64,000 nucleotides of DNA. Origin: Deferrisoma camini S3R1 (GTDB taxonomy: Bacteria > Desulfobacterota > Deferrisomatia > Deferrisomatales > Deferrisomataceae). Within the stretch, counting starts at the first letter, position 1. The number at the start of each line of letters is the position of its first letter. A program made the translations under genes and the position numbers. Below the pieces are notes generated by a model. The model saw only the letters and a program-made list of their open reading frames with translations. It made no database searches and was not told where the DNA came from. Positions 31,833 through 40,146 of the stretch are shown here, in pieces. The stretch is from assembly GCF_000526155.1 (NCBI RefSeq), contig NZ_JAFN01000001.1:1823014-1887013 (forward strand). Reading direction: 5' to 3'.

Positions 31833-34325
31833 TCACCCGGCCAACCAGGTCCGTACCTTGTTCTCGTAGGCCGCCAGCTCCCGGGACACGGCCGCAGGAT
31901 CCGGCCCCTCCACCACGAGGTGCAGCACCGGCCGGTAGGGATCGGGCAGGAGGAGCACGCTCGTGTCCCCCAGGAGCACCTGCACCCCGTCCACGAAGCT
32001 GGCCTCCTTGTCCACGCTGTCCTCGCTCATGCGCCGCATCACCCGGCCCTTCAGCTCGTGGGGGCACGGGATCTGGCGACGTTCGTACGTGAACGGGGGC
32101 AGGGAGTCCAGGACCTCGGAGGCGTCCACCCCTGCCCGGGCCAGCAGCTCGAGGATCTTCGCGGCGGCGAACATGGCGTCCGGGGCGTGGAGGAACCGGG
32201 GGAAGGCGTACTTGCCCGGGGCCTCCGACACGAACGTGTACTCGTGCAGCTCCGAGGTACGGAGGCTCGTGGTCTTGCCCCGTGTGATCCGCAGACGGGG
32301 CTCCAGGCCGTCCAGCACCCGGGGCGCCGTGACCGGCAGGAACGCCCGGGCGCCCTCGGGCTCGACCATGGCCAGCAGCCGCAGGATCAGCAGGAGCACC
32401 TCGTGCTCCGCCCGCACCCGCCCCCGGTCGTCCACCAGGCGCAGGTTCTGGCCTCCGGGCGAGATGTAGAACCCCAGGTCGGCGTGCAGAGCGCCCACGA
32501 TGTCCTCTGCCTGTTTGAGGATCCGGTCCAAGTCGTACATGCGCCGGGTCAGCCGGCGCTCGTCGGGGTAGGCATTGAGCACCACGGTGCGGCAGCCCAG
32601 GGCGTTCAGGAGGGGGGGCAGGTACTCGCCCGTGGTGCCGTTGTCCAGGTCCACCACCACCCGGAATCGCCGCGCGCGCACCGCGTCCGCATCGATCTCC
32701 CGCAGGAACCCTTCGCGGTAGAACGCGTCGATCCCGGATAGCTCCAGGATGGCCCCCACCTCGGAGTGGTCCACCCGGCGAAAGTTCTCCTTGAAGAAGA
32801 TGCGTTCGATCGACTTCTCCACGCCGGTGTCGATCCGGTTGCCGGCCTCATCGTAGAACACGATCTGGGTGCTGCGGCTGTCCGACGGGCTCTGTTGGAA
32901 GTACACCCCCGCCACCTCGCCGAAGCTGGCCAGCTTGTAGCGGGTGACGGGCACCGGCACCATCTTCACGTCGTGCACATCCACCCCCGTGGACAGGATG
33001 CCCCCGAGGAACGCCCTCTTGAGCATCCGGCTGGCCTTCAGGTAGTCGCGGCCCACCAGGATCGCCGTGTTGGGCCGCAGGATCGATCCCATGGCCGCCC
33101 CCAGCTTGGCCGCGAACTCCGGCGAGAGCTCGATGTTCGTGCGGCCCTCCACCGCGCCGGCCTCGAACACCGACTTCTTCCATTTGTCGCCCCACACCAG
33201 GTTGGCGGAGAGCACCGCCCCGGGCTCCACCTTCTTGTCGGGCCACACCATGAGGTCCCGCTCGAAGGACGCCCGGTCGCCCACCTCGGTGCCCTCGGCC
33301 ACGACCGCTCCCTTCTCCATGCGCACGGCCTCACCCACCCACACCCGGTCGCACAGCACCACCCGCCGGAGCCTCGCCCCCGGCCCCACCCGCACCTCGT
33401 TCCACAGCACGCTCGAAGCCAGGACGGCGCCGTCCCCGATCCGGCACCCCCTTCCCACCACGGAGTCCTCGAGTTCCACCGCACCGCCCACCTCGACCCC
33501 GGCCCCCAGCACCACCCGGCCCCTCACCCTCAGGCCCTCGGGCGGCACGAACCCCTCGTCCTCGACCCACAGCTCCCCCCCGTCGGTCTCGATTCGGCGG
33601 CCCGGGAACGAAAGCCTCACCTTCCCCGACAGCACGTCCGCCACGGCGTCCCGGTACGCGTCCGGGTCGCCCACGTCGCGCCAGTACCCCTCGGCGCACA
33701 TCCCGTAGATCGGCACCTCCTCGCGCAGGAACGAGGGGAACAGGTCCTTGGAGAAGTCGAACGGCCGGCCCCGGGGGATCCGGGCCAGCACCTCGGGCTC
33801 GAGCACGTAGATCCCGGTGTTCACGGTGTCGCTGAACACCTCCCCCCACCCCGGCTTCTCGAGGAACCGCAGGATCCGGCCGTCCGCGTCGGTGATCACC
33901 ACCCCGAACTGGAGGGGGTTCGGCACCCGGGTGAGGGTGATCGTGACCGGGGTGCGCTTCTCCTTGTGGAACGAGGTGATGGCGCCCAGGTCGAAGTCGG
34001 TGATCACGTCTCCCGACAAGACGAGGAAGGTCTCGTCCAGGAAGGTCTCGGCACACTTGACCGCACCGGCCGTGCCGAAGTCCTCGTCGGGGAGCACGTA
34101 CCGGAGCCGGAGGCCGAACCGGGATCCGTCCCCGAAGTGGTCCCGGATCGCGTCGGGCATGTAGTACAGGAGGATCACCACCTCCTCGATGCCGGCCCCC
34201 CGCACCCGCTCGAGGATGTGTTCCATCATTGGGCGGTTCACCACCGGGACCATGGGCTTGGGCAGGCTGTGGGTCAGGGGTTGGATGCGGGTACCGAACC
34301 CGCCGGCCATCAGAACCGCTTTCAT
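31833..34325 (-). CDS. Nucleotidyltransferase / left-handed beta-helix / phosphohexomutase-like fusion
   Basis: An 830-residue protein. Residues 1-235 are a sugar-phosphate nucleotidyltransferase (MKAVLMAGGFGTRIQPLT, KPMVPVVNRPMM, GDVITDFDL, EKPGWGEVFSDTVNTGIYV). About 255-370 is a hexapeptide-repeat beta-helix. About 385-830 resembles a phosphomannomutase, but the usual phosphoserine loop TASHNP is missing; the corresponding stretch reads GVYFQQSPSDSR. The metal loop DxDxDR is also not intact (VVVDLDNG). The family is known as mannose-1-phosphate guanylyltransferase-like. The mutase part may be regulatory. ATG 34325. Confidence 0.82.
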   Translation of the reverse strand: MKAVLMAGGFGTRIQPLTHSLPKPMVPVVNRPMMEHILERVRGAGIEEVVILLYYMPDAIRDHFGDGSRFGLRLRYVLPDEDFGTAGAVKCAETFLDETFLVLSGDVITDFDLGAITSFHKEKRTPVTITLTRVPNPLQFGVVITDADGRILRFLEKPGWGEVFSDTVNTGIYVLEPEVLARIPRGRPFDFSKDLFPSFLREEVPIYGMCAEGYWRDVGDPDAYRDAVADVLSGKVRLSFPGRRIETDGGELWVEDEGFVPPEGLRVRGRVVLGAGVEVGGAVELEDSVVGRGCRIGDGAVLASSVLWNEVRVGPGARLRRVVLCDRVWVGEAVRMEKGAVVAEGTEVGDRASFERDLMVWPDKKVEPGAVLSANLVWGDKWKKSVFEAGAVEGRTNIELSPEFAAKLGAAMGSILRPNTAILVGRDYLKASRMLKRAFLGGILSTGVDVHDVKMVPVPVTRYKLASFGEVAGVYFQQSPSDSRSTQIVFYDEAGNRIDTGVEKSIERIFFKENFRRVDHSEVGAILELSGIDAFYREGFLREIDADAVRARRFRVVVDLDNGTTGEYLPPLLNALGCRTVVLNAYPDERRLTRRMYDLDRILKQAEDIVGALHADLGFYISPGGQNLRLVDDRGRVRAEHEVLLLILRLLAMVEPEGARAFLPVTAPRVLDGLEPRLRITRGKTTSLRTSELHEYTFVSEAPGKYAFPRFLHAPDAMFAAAKILELLARAGVDASEVLDSLPPFTYERRQIPCPHELKGRVMRRMSEDSVDKEASFVDGVQVLLGDTSVLLLPDPYRPVLHLVVEGPDPAAVSRELAAYENKVRTWLAG

Positions 34326-34365
34326 GAAACCCCTCCTCCTGGTCGAATGCACAACCAACGAACCG

Positions 34366-34392
34366 GCAAACAAAAGCCCGGCCGAGCCGGGC
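34366..34392 (-). terminator. Rho-independent terminator of the receiver gene
   Basis: On the minus strand GCCCGGC-TCG-GCCGGGC is followed by TTTTGTTTG. It lies 27 bases after the receiver gene stop and before the nucleotidyltransferase leader. Confidence 0.8.
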
Positions 34393-34418
34393 CTCGATCT
34401 GGGGGGGCGGATCCGTCG

Positions 34419-34796
34419 CTACTGATCCCGCGTGCCGCCGTAGCGCCGCTCGATCACCCGCGCGATCTCGGCCTTGAGCTCGTCGAGGCTCCCCGATTTC
34501 ACCACGTACGCGTCGGCCAGCCAGGCGGAGTAGTCGGTCTTGAACGAGCTGTACGCCGTGGACAGCACCACCGGCACGTCCCGGTGGGTGCGGGAGAACT
34601 CCTGGAGGAACTGAAGACCGCTCTCGCCCCTCAGCTTGATGTCGAGTACCACCGCGTGGACCTCGTTCTCCTCCAGCAGGCCCCGGGCCTCCTCCCCGCT
34701 GCCCGCGCACAGCACCCGGTACCCTGCCTCCTCCAGCTCCTCCCGGTACAGGACCCGGATGCTCTCCTCGTCGTCCACCACCAGCACGGTGTACAT
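34419..34796 (-). CDS. Single-domain response regulator (CheY-like)
   Basis: 125 residues, receiver only: VLVVDDEESIRVLYREEL, phospho-acceptor Asp in AVVLDIKLRG, switch Thr in VVLSTAYSS, Lys in AYVVKSGSL. No output domain, so it must signal by protein contact. It is divergent from the diguanylate cyclase gene and shares its promoter region. ATG 34796 has GGAGGAGG. Its own promoter and terminator make it monocistronic. Confidence 0.92.
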   Translation of the reverse strand: MYTVLVVDDEESIRVLYREELEEAGYRVLCAGSGEEARGLLEENEVHAVVLDIKLRGESGLQFLQEFSRTHRDVPVVLSTAYSSFKTDYSAWLADAYVVKSGSLDELKAEIARVIERRYGGTRDQ

Positions 34797-34828
34797 GGCG
34801 CCTCCTCCTGGCGATGCGAAGCGGATTC

Positions 34829-34856
34829 ATCTTAGCATCCCGTTCCCTCTGGTCAA
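34829..34856 (-). promoter_or_regulatory. Sigma-70-type promoter of the receiver gene
   Basis: Minus-strand TTGACC (34856-34851) and TAAGAT (34834-34829) are separated by 16 bases, 32 bases before the ATG. Confidence 0.6.
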
Positions 34857-34942
34857 ACCGACCCGCCCCGACGAAACCGGTAAAGTCTCGGCGGCCGGGG
34901 TACGAAAAGAAGATCAACCCACCCCCGGCCCGGAGGACTGCG

Positions 34943-36031
34943 TTGGAGAGCCCGAACCTCCCCATCGATTCGATCCCCCCGGAACTGGCCCCGGCGGCCT
35001 GGGCCCTCCTGGCCGAGATCGCCCGTCGGATCCCCCCGTTCCTGGGCCAACCGCCGAGGGTCCTCCTGGAGCAGGCCCCCGACGGCACGGCCCTGTCCGA
35101 GGCGCTGGCCGCGTTCCTGGCCTGGCTCGAGACCGCCCCGGCCCAGTGGGGCACCCGCATGGAGGAGCTCGAGGCCCTGTTCGGGGAGATGGGAGCGGTG
35201 GTCGGGGAGCTGGACGGCCGGGTGAGGAGGTTCGTGCAGCACGCCCGCAGGTACGCCACGGAGCACGAGGGGCTGACCGCGTCGGTGGAGGAGGCCCTCG
35301 GCCGGCTGGACGCCGGGCTGGTGGACGACGCCTTCCGCCCCGCGCTCGAGCCGATCCTGAGGACGCTGCGCTCCGAGGCCGTGAGGGAACAACGGGAGAC
35401 CCGACGCCTGGAGGAGGAGGCCGGGCTGCTGAGGGACCTGCTGGGAGGGCTGCGCGAACGGCTGGGGCAGGTGGAGAACAAGGTGCGGGCGCTGCGCACC
35501 CAGAGCCTGCGGGACCCCCTGACCGGTCTGTGGAACCGGGGCGCCTGGGACGATCGCCTGGCCGAGGAGACCGCCCGGGCCGTGCGGTACCTGCAACCCT
35601 TCTCGGTGATCCTGTGGGACGTGGACCGGTTCAAGGAGGTCAACGACCGCCACGGCCACCCCACCGGAGACCTGGTGCTCCAGGCGCTGGCCGGCCGCAC
35701 CCTCCAGGCCCTGCGGCGCAGCGACTTCGTGGCCCGGTACGGGGGCGAGGAGTTCGCCGTGCTCCTGCCCCACACCGAGGGCGATGCGGCCCGGATCGTA
35801 GCGGAGAAGCTGCGACGGCTGGCCGAGACGGCCCCGATCCGGACCCAGGCCGGTCCGGTGCGGGTGACCCTGAGCGTGGGGGTGGCCACCTGGCAGCCGG
35901 GCGAGGACGAACAGGCCCTGGTGCAACGCGCGGACGACGCCCTCTACCAGGCCAAGAGGGCCGGCCGCAACCGGGTGATGGCGGCCCAGTCCCCCTCGGG
36001 GCAACCCAAAAAAGCGGCTCAGCCCGCTTGA
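34943..36031 (+). CDS. Diguanylate cyclase (GGDEF)
   Basis: A 362-residue protein: a helical, mostly coiled N-terminal region (residues 1-190, low complexity Glu/Arg/Leu) and a GGDEF domain (about 195-350) with DPLTGLWNRGAWD, the metal-binding WDVDRFKEVND and the active GGEEF in ARYGGEEFAVLLP. An inhibitory I-site RxxD (RRSD) lies five residues before GGEEF. It makes cyclic-di-GMP from GTP. TTG 34943 was chosen because CGGAGG is 6 bases upstream and no ATG fits. The 3' end is 42 bases from tRNA-Gln. Confidence 0.9.
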   Translation: MESPNLPIDSIPPELAPAAWALLAEIARRIPPFLGQPPRVLLEQAPDGTALSEALAAFLAWLETAPAQWGTRMEELEALFGEMGAVVGELDGRVRRFVQHARRYATEHEGLTASVEEALGRLDAGLVDDAFRPALEPILRTLRSEAVREQRETRRLEEEAGLLRDLLGGLRERLGQVENKVRALRTQSLRDPLTGLWNRGAWDDRLAEETARAVRYLQPFSVILWDVDRFKEVNDRHGHPTGDLVLQALAGRTLQALRRSDFVARYGGEEFAVLLPHTEGDAARIVAEKLRRLAETAPIRTQAGPVRVTLSVGVATWQPGEDEQALVQRADDALYQAKRAGRNRVMAAQSPSGQPKKAAQPA

Positions 36032-36073
36032 CAGGGTCGGGCCCATCGGGTATAAAGCGCGTCTCATTCGCGC

Positions 36074-36147
36074 TGGGGGATCGTCTAAGGGTAGGACAGC
36101 GGACTCTGGATCCGCGAGTGAGGGTTCGAATCCTTCTCCCCCAGCCA
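36074..36147 (+). tRNA. tRNA-Gln (anticodon CTG)
   Basis: A cloverleaf with 7-bp acceptor TGGGGGA/TCCCCCA, D arm, anticodon stem GCGGA/TCCGC with loop CTCTGGA (anticodon CTG), and T arm with GGTTCGAATCC. The CCA end is encoded at 36145-36147. Confidence 0.95.
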
Positions 36148-36164
36148 ACCGATTCGTACAAGAC

Positions 36165-36242
36165 GGTCCCGTCGTCTAGCCAGGCCTAGGACACCGGCCT
36201 CTCACGTCGGCGACACGGGTTCAAATCCCGTCGGGACCGCCA
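36165..36242 (+). tRNA. tRNA-Glu (anticodon CTC)
   Basis: Acceptor GGTCCCG/CGGGACC, anticodon loop CTCTCAC (anticodon CTC), T arm GGGTTCAAATCCC, encoded CCA at 36240-36242. Eighteen bases after tRNA-Gln, hence one transcript. Confidence 0.95.
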
Positions 36243-36249
36243 TCTTTTT

Positions 36250-36290
36250 GGGACCCCGGCGCCGAGCGGCGTCGGGGTCCCTGTGTTTTT
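36250..36290 (+). terminator. Rho-independent terminator of the tRNA operon
   Basis: A long stem GGGACCCCGGCGCC with its partner (36268-36281) and GAGC loop, followed by TGTGTTTTT. Confidence 0.85.
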
Positions 36291-36323
36291 CCCGCCCGTC
36301 CGGGCAAAGGAGGAGATCACCCC

Positions 36324-36860
36324 GTGGACCATCCGCACCGTTTCGGCGAACACCTTGACCGGCCGGTCGTGCCGGTGCTCGCGGCCGTCTCGGTCCTGGC
36401 CGTGGGCGCCGCCTACGGAGCCGCCCTGGCATGGACCCAGAGAAGCCTGGGGATCCCGGTGGGAGACATCCCGGCCCAGCGGATCCCCTTCCAGATCCTG
36501 CTGCTCGGGAACCTGTTCGGGGGGATCGGGGCGGTGGCGGCCGCCCACTTCGGGGGAAGCATCGTTCTGTGGCTCATGGGCCGGGCGGTGGGCGGGCCGG
36601 GCCGGTTCGGCCGGGTGTACCGCGGGGCGGCCCTGCTCCTGTGGGCGGCCCTGCCGGCGCTCCCGGCGGTGGCGCTGCGGGTGTTGGCCCCGGGGGCTCC
36701 CCTCCCGGACGGCCTGGCCGTCGGTGCGGGCCTGGCCGGGGTCCTGCTGCTCGCCGGCGCCTACCACCTGTGCCGCCGGACCCAACCCCTGCCCCCGTGG
36801 CGGGCCCTGCTCGCCGTCCTCCTCGCCGGCGCCTTCGTGGGATCGCTCGCCCTCCTTTGA
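36324..36860 (+). CDS. Predicted integral membrane protein (Yip1-like)
   Basis: A 178-residue hydrophobic protein with about five transmembrane segments: VVPVLAAVSVLAVGAAYGAA, ILLLGNLFGGIGAVAAAHFG, YRGAALLLWAALPALPAVAL, a segment around GLAGVLLLAGAYHL, and LLAVLLAGAFVGSLALL at the end. The layout and the first TM resemble the Yip1 family, but no motif is decisive. GTG 36324 follows AAAGGAGG. No partner gene is clear. Confidence 0.65.
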   Translation: MDHPHRFGEHLDRPVVPVLAAVSVLAVGAAYGAALAWTQRSLGIPVGDIPAQRIPFQILLLGNLFGGIGAVAAAHFGGSIVLWLMGRAVGGPGRFGRVYRGAALLLWAALPALPAVALRVLAPGAPLPDGLAVGAGLAGVLLLAGAYHLCRRTQPLPPWRALLAVLLAGAFVGSLALL

Positions 36861-36985
36861 CCGGCCGCCGGAACTTTGCATAACATGGCCCCTTCCAAAG
36901 GTCGTCGGAACGGCTCCCGAGGAAGGGACGGGCCCCGCCACCGATATCCGACGCTCCCCACACCTCCTCATCCAGGGGAATCCGA

Positions 36986-37687
36986 ATGACCCGCGCCATC
37001 GACCCGGCCTACCTCTCCCCCACCCCGATCCTCGATGCGGATCACCCAACGGTTCGGGGGTTCGCCCGCGAGGCGGTGGGGGGCCGCACCGACCCGGTGG
37101 AGCGGGCGGTGGCCCTGTACTACGCGGTGCGGGACGGCCTCTGGTACGACCCCTACTCCCCGTTCTACAAGCCCGAGCACTACCGGGCCAGCCGGGTGAT
37201 CAAGGCGGGCCGGGGCTACTGCGTGCAGAAGGCCTCGGTCATGATCGCGGCGGCCCGGGCCCTGGGGATCCCGGCGCGGGTGTCGTTCGCCACGGTGCGA
37301 AACCACCTGGCCACCCGCCAGCTCCTGGAGTACCTGGGCTCGGACCTGTTTGTGTACCACGGGGTGGTCGAGCTCTTTCTCGAGGGCCGGTGGGTCAAGG
37401 CCACGCCGGCGTTCAACCGCGAGCTGTGCGACCGGCACGGCGTGGAGCCGCTGGAGTTCGACGGCCGCCACGACTCCATCTTCCAGCCCTACAACCGGCA
37501 GAACCAACGGTTCATGGAGTACGTGGAGTTCCACGGCACCCACGCCGACATCCCCCTGGACGAGATCCTGGCGGCGTGGCGCCGGGCGTACGGAGACCAC
37601 CGGGTGGACGCCTGGATCCGGATGCACGAGACGAAGGGCTCGGCGCGCCCCCGGGACTTCCTGGCGGAAGAGGTGGTCACCGACTGA
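36986..37687 (+). CDS. Transglutaminase-like protein
   Basis: A 233-residue protein with the transglutaminase catalytic triad pattern: Cys in AGRGYCVQKASVMIAAARALGIPAR, His in LFVYHGVVELFLEG and the Asp/Asn region WVKATPAFNRELCDR. No signal peptide is seen, so it is probably cytoplasmic. Members hydrolyse or crosslink amide bonds; the substrate is unknown. ATG 36986. The 3' end overlaps the converging DUF763 gene by 11 bases. Confidence 0.85.
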   Translation: MTRAIDPAYLSPTPILDADHPTVRGFAREAVGGRTDPVERAVALYYAVRDGLWYDPYSPFYKPEHYRASRVIKAGRGYCVQKASVMIAAARALGIPARVSFATVRNHLATRQLLEYLGSDLFVYHGVVELFLEGRWVKATPAFNRELCDRHGVEPLEFDGRHDSIFQPYNRQNQRFMEYVEFHGTHADIPLDEILAAWRRAYGDHRVDAWIRMHETKGSARPRDFLAEEVVTD

Positions 37688-38744
37688 ACCGGGCCAACCT
37701 CCGCAACGCCTTCACCTTGTCGGACCGGTCCACCTTCGAGCGATCCACCGCCTGGCGCAGCAGGTCGATCGTGCGGTCGTAGGTCTCGCGGTCCACGGGG
37801 AACGGGGTGCGGTCCTTGCCCCCATGGGCGAAGCTGAACCGGGCCGGGTCGCGGGTGCTGGCGGGGGTGCCGTACACCAGCTCGGCCGTGAGGGCCAGGG
37901 CCCGTAGGGTCTTCGCGCCCACCCCGGGCAGCCCCAGCAGGGTCTCGAAATCCCCGGGCGCCCGCTCGTAGGTCTCCAGCAGGATCCGCCGCAGGTACCG
38001 GGGGTCCACGTCGGCCAGGCTCACCGGGTGCCGGCCCGGCATCCGGAGCTCTCGGGCCCGGGCCACCGCGTCCAGCACCACCTCGGGGCTCCGGCACAGC
38101 TCCACCGAGGCGTCCCGGGCCCCCCCGCTCTCTCGGGCAACCAGGTTCAGGGTGGGCCGGGCCCCCTGGGCGCACACCGCCGCGTGGGGCTCCTCGTCGA
38201 ACGCCCTCACCCCCTCCCCCAGCCAGTGGTACCGACGGGCCGTCCGGGCCTCGGCGCACATGCCCTGCTGCACCACGCACCAGCTTCCCCGGGCCGTGAA
38301 GAAGAAGGCGTGGTGGTAGATCTGGTGGTCGTCCTGCACCGCGGCCGAGTCCACCTTGGCCGACATCCGGCTGGCCCGCACCAGGGGGACCGCGTCGAGC
38401 CCCGTGATCTCGCACGCCGCCTCGATCTCCGCCGGGGTCCGGCGGGACGCCCGGCCCTTGCCCCCGGCCACGAACAGCCCCAGGTCCCCGCCGACCGGTC
38501 GGAGGGCCTCCTTCAGGGCTCCGCACACGGTGGTGGTCACCCCGCTCGAGTGCCAGTCGAACCCCAGCACGCAGCCCAGGGCCTGGAACCAGAACGGGTC
38601 CGAAAGGCGCCGGAGCACCTCGTCGGGCCCGTGCTCCTCGACCAGGAGACGCACGATCTCCCGGGCCAGGCGCACCATGCGCTCGAACAGCCAGCGGGGC
38701 GCGCGGCCGGTGTGGAGGGGGAGGTGGGCCGTGCCGGTCTTCAT
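37677..38744 (-). CDS. DUF763 domain protein
   Basis: A 355-residue member of the DUF763 family, which starts GTAHLPLHTGRAPRWLFERM as seen here. A conserved block SRMSAKVDSAAVQDDHQIYHH follows, then a helix-hairpin-helix-like LLGLPGVGAKTLRALALTAELVYG near residue 270. The HhH suggests nucleic-acid binding; the biochemical role is unknown. ATG 38744. It is divergent from the cytochrome gene. Confidence 0.85.
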   Translation of the reverse strand: MKTGTAHLPLHTGRAPRWLFERMVRLAREIVRLLVEEHGPDEVLRRLSDPFWFQALGCVLGFDWHSSGVTTTVCGALKEALRPVGGDLGLFVAGGKGRASRRTPAEIEAACEITGLDAVPLVRASRMSAKVDSAAVQDDHQIYHHAFFFTARGSWCVVQQGMCAEARTARRYHWLGEGVRAFDEEPHAAVCAQGARPTLNLVARESGGARDASVELCRSPEVVLDAVARARELRMPGRHPVSLADVDPRYLRRILLETYERAPGDFETLLGLPGVGAKTLRALALTAELVYGTPASTRDPARFSFAHGGKDRTPFPVDRETYDRTIDLLRQAVDRSKVDRSDKVKALRRLARFSR

Positions 38745-38890
38745 GGAGACCCCGATCTGGCGTGTCGAAACCGTCGCACGGCCGCGGCGTAGACACCGCT
38801 GCGGGCCGGGGTTGTGCCGGACCGCGTCCGGCCGTACCCTACGGAGCGAAGAAGGGGCAACGCCATGCCCGCCTGGGAGGGGGAGAGCCG

Positions 38891-39247
38891 ATGCTCGTTC
38901 GCGTGTTCACGGTCTTTTGCGTAGCAGCGGCCCTGGTCGGGGCCTGGGGGGCGCAAGGTGCCCAACGGATCCAGGTCACCAACTACGGCAGAAAGGAGCC
39001 GGTGCTGTTCCCCCACTCCGACCACGCCGAGCGGTTCCCGTGTGACACCTGCCACCACCCCCAGCGCTCGGAGGGGGCCCACCGCTGCGGGGCCTGCCAC
39101 CGCGCCGAGGCCGAGGGGGAAAAGCCCTCCCTGGAAGACGCCGCCCACGGCGAAGGCAGCCCCCAGGGCCGGTGCCGCTCGTGCCACTTCGGACCCAAGG
39201 CCCGGAAACCCCTGGAGTGCGAGGACTGCCACAGCGGCTCCGGGTGA
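38891..39247 (+). CDS. Periplasmic tetraheme c7/c3-type cytochrome
   Basis: 118 residues with a signal peptide (MLVRVFTVFCVAAALVG to about residue 24) and four CxxCH heme sites: CDTCHH, CGACHR, CRSCHF, CEDCHS. A class III axial-His segment LFPHSDHAERFPC precedes heme 1. It resembles Geobacter-type small multiheme cytochromes that shuttle electrons in the periplasm. ATG 38891 has GGGAGAG upstream. It is a single gene followed by a repeat element. Confidence 0.9.
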   Translation: MLVRVFTVFCVAAALVGAWGAQGAQRIQVTNYGRKEPVLFPHSDHAERFPCDTCHHPQRSEGAHRCGACHRAEAEGEKPSLEDAAHGEGSPQGRCRSCHFGPKARKPLECEDCHSGSG

Positions 39248-39287
39248 ACCGAACGGCGGCGGCCCGGGCCTTCGGCCCTCTAGGCGG

Positions 39288-39523
39288 CTAGTGTTCCGTT
39301 CCACAAAAAAGCATGTCCATTCCGGCGGTGGGGCGGGGGGCTCCGACGAAGCGCGACGGCCGAGCAGTTCGGGCCGCCCGGCGCCAGGGGAGCGGCCGCG
39401 GCGCGTGCTCTCACGCGCCGCAGCGAACCGCGCCGAGGCGGCCCCTGCGAGGCCGTTCAGCGAAGGAGGGGCCCCCAGCCCCACCCCCTCGAGAATGCAC
39501 GAACTTGCGAACCATGACACTAG
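39288..39523. mobile_element. Palindromic hairpin element A, copy 2
   Basis: 236 bp bounded by CTAGTGT and ACACTAG. It has the same core as 1411-1640, with the identical 10-bp/CTCT hairpin at the centre (39398-39421) and the same flanking arms. A GGGCCTTCGGCCC palindrome plus one octamer pair (39266-39290) adjoins its left edge. No coding potential. The rest of the 39248-39621 gap holds nothing recognisable. Confidence 0.75.
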
Positions 39524-39621
39524 GCGGACGGGGGGCGCCCAAGCCGCCCAAAGGTGAAGGTTCCTTTTTCGCAAACAGGCCCCGCGCAGCCTACCGGAGC
39601 TTCCGGCCTTCCGGTGAGAAA

Positions 39622-40146
39622 TCAGTGGGCGCGGCCCCGGGACCGGTGGGAGGTCGAGGCCAGGTCCACGGCCCGCTCGGGGCCCTCGGGCAGCACCCAA
39701 GGGAGGACCACCAAGAACTCGATCCGCACCACGGCATGGCCGGCCCACGCCCCCTCCGGCGCCATCCACGGCCGCACGGCCGCATGCACCCGCTCGGAGA
39801 CCCGCTCGAACACGTCCGTGGCCCCGGCCGCGAACGGGAACCCCCGGTAGGGCCGGCCGGCCACGATCTCGCCCACGCACAGGTAGGCACCCGCATACAG
39901 GTGCAGCCCCCCCTCCAGCGGCGTGATCCACCGGACCTCCCGCTCCTTGCGGGGGTCCACCCCCAGCGACGCGAGCAGCTTCCGGAACGCCGGGCCGTAC
40001 CGTGCCGGGCGGGCGGCATCGAAGTTGCGGCAGGCCAGACACCCGCAGCCGGAGGCGAACCCGGCCCCCACCGCCCGGTACAGGCGCCGGGTGGCGGCGG
40101 GGTCCACCTCGAGGGTCCAGGCGAGCACCCGTTGCCGCACGCTCAT
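39622..40146 (-). CDS. Conserved hypothetical protein with CGCLAC motif
   Basis: A 174-residue protein starting MSVRQRVLAWTLEVDP. A cysteine motif SGCGCLACRNF lies at residues about 32-42, with two strands around LHLYAGAYLCVGEIVAG later on. The three clustered cysteines could bind zinc, but no fourth is adjacent. The ATG overlaps the preceding gene by 4 bases (ATGA), so the two are coupled. I do not recognise the family. Confidence 0.65.
   Translation of the reverse strand: MSVRQRVLAWTLEVDPAATRRLYRAVGAGFASGCGCLACRNFDAARPARYGPAFRKLLASLGVDPRKEREVRWITPLEGGLHLYAGAYLCVGEIVAGRPYRGFPFAAGATDVFERVSERVHAAVRPWMAPEGAWAGHAVVRIEFLVVLPWVLPEGPERAVDLASTSHRSRGRAH

Noticed and set aside
36074-36242. tRNA pair as an integration site
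   Set aside because: No integrase, no repeated tRNA 3' end and no change in gene type is seen on either side.
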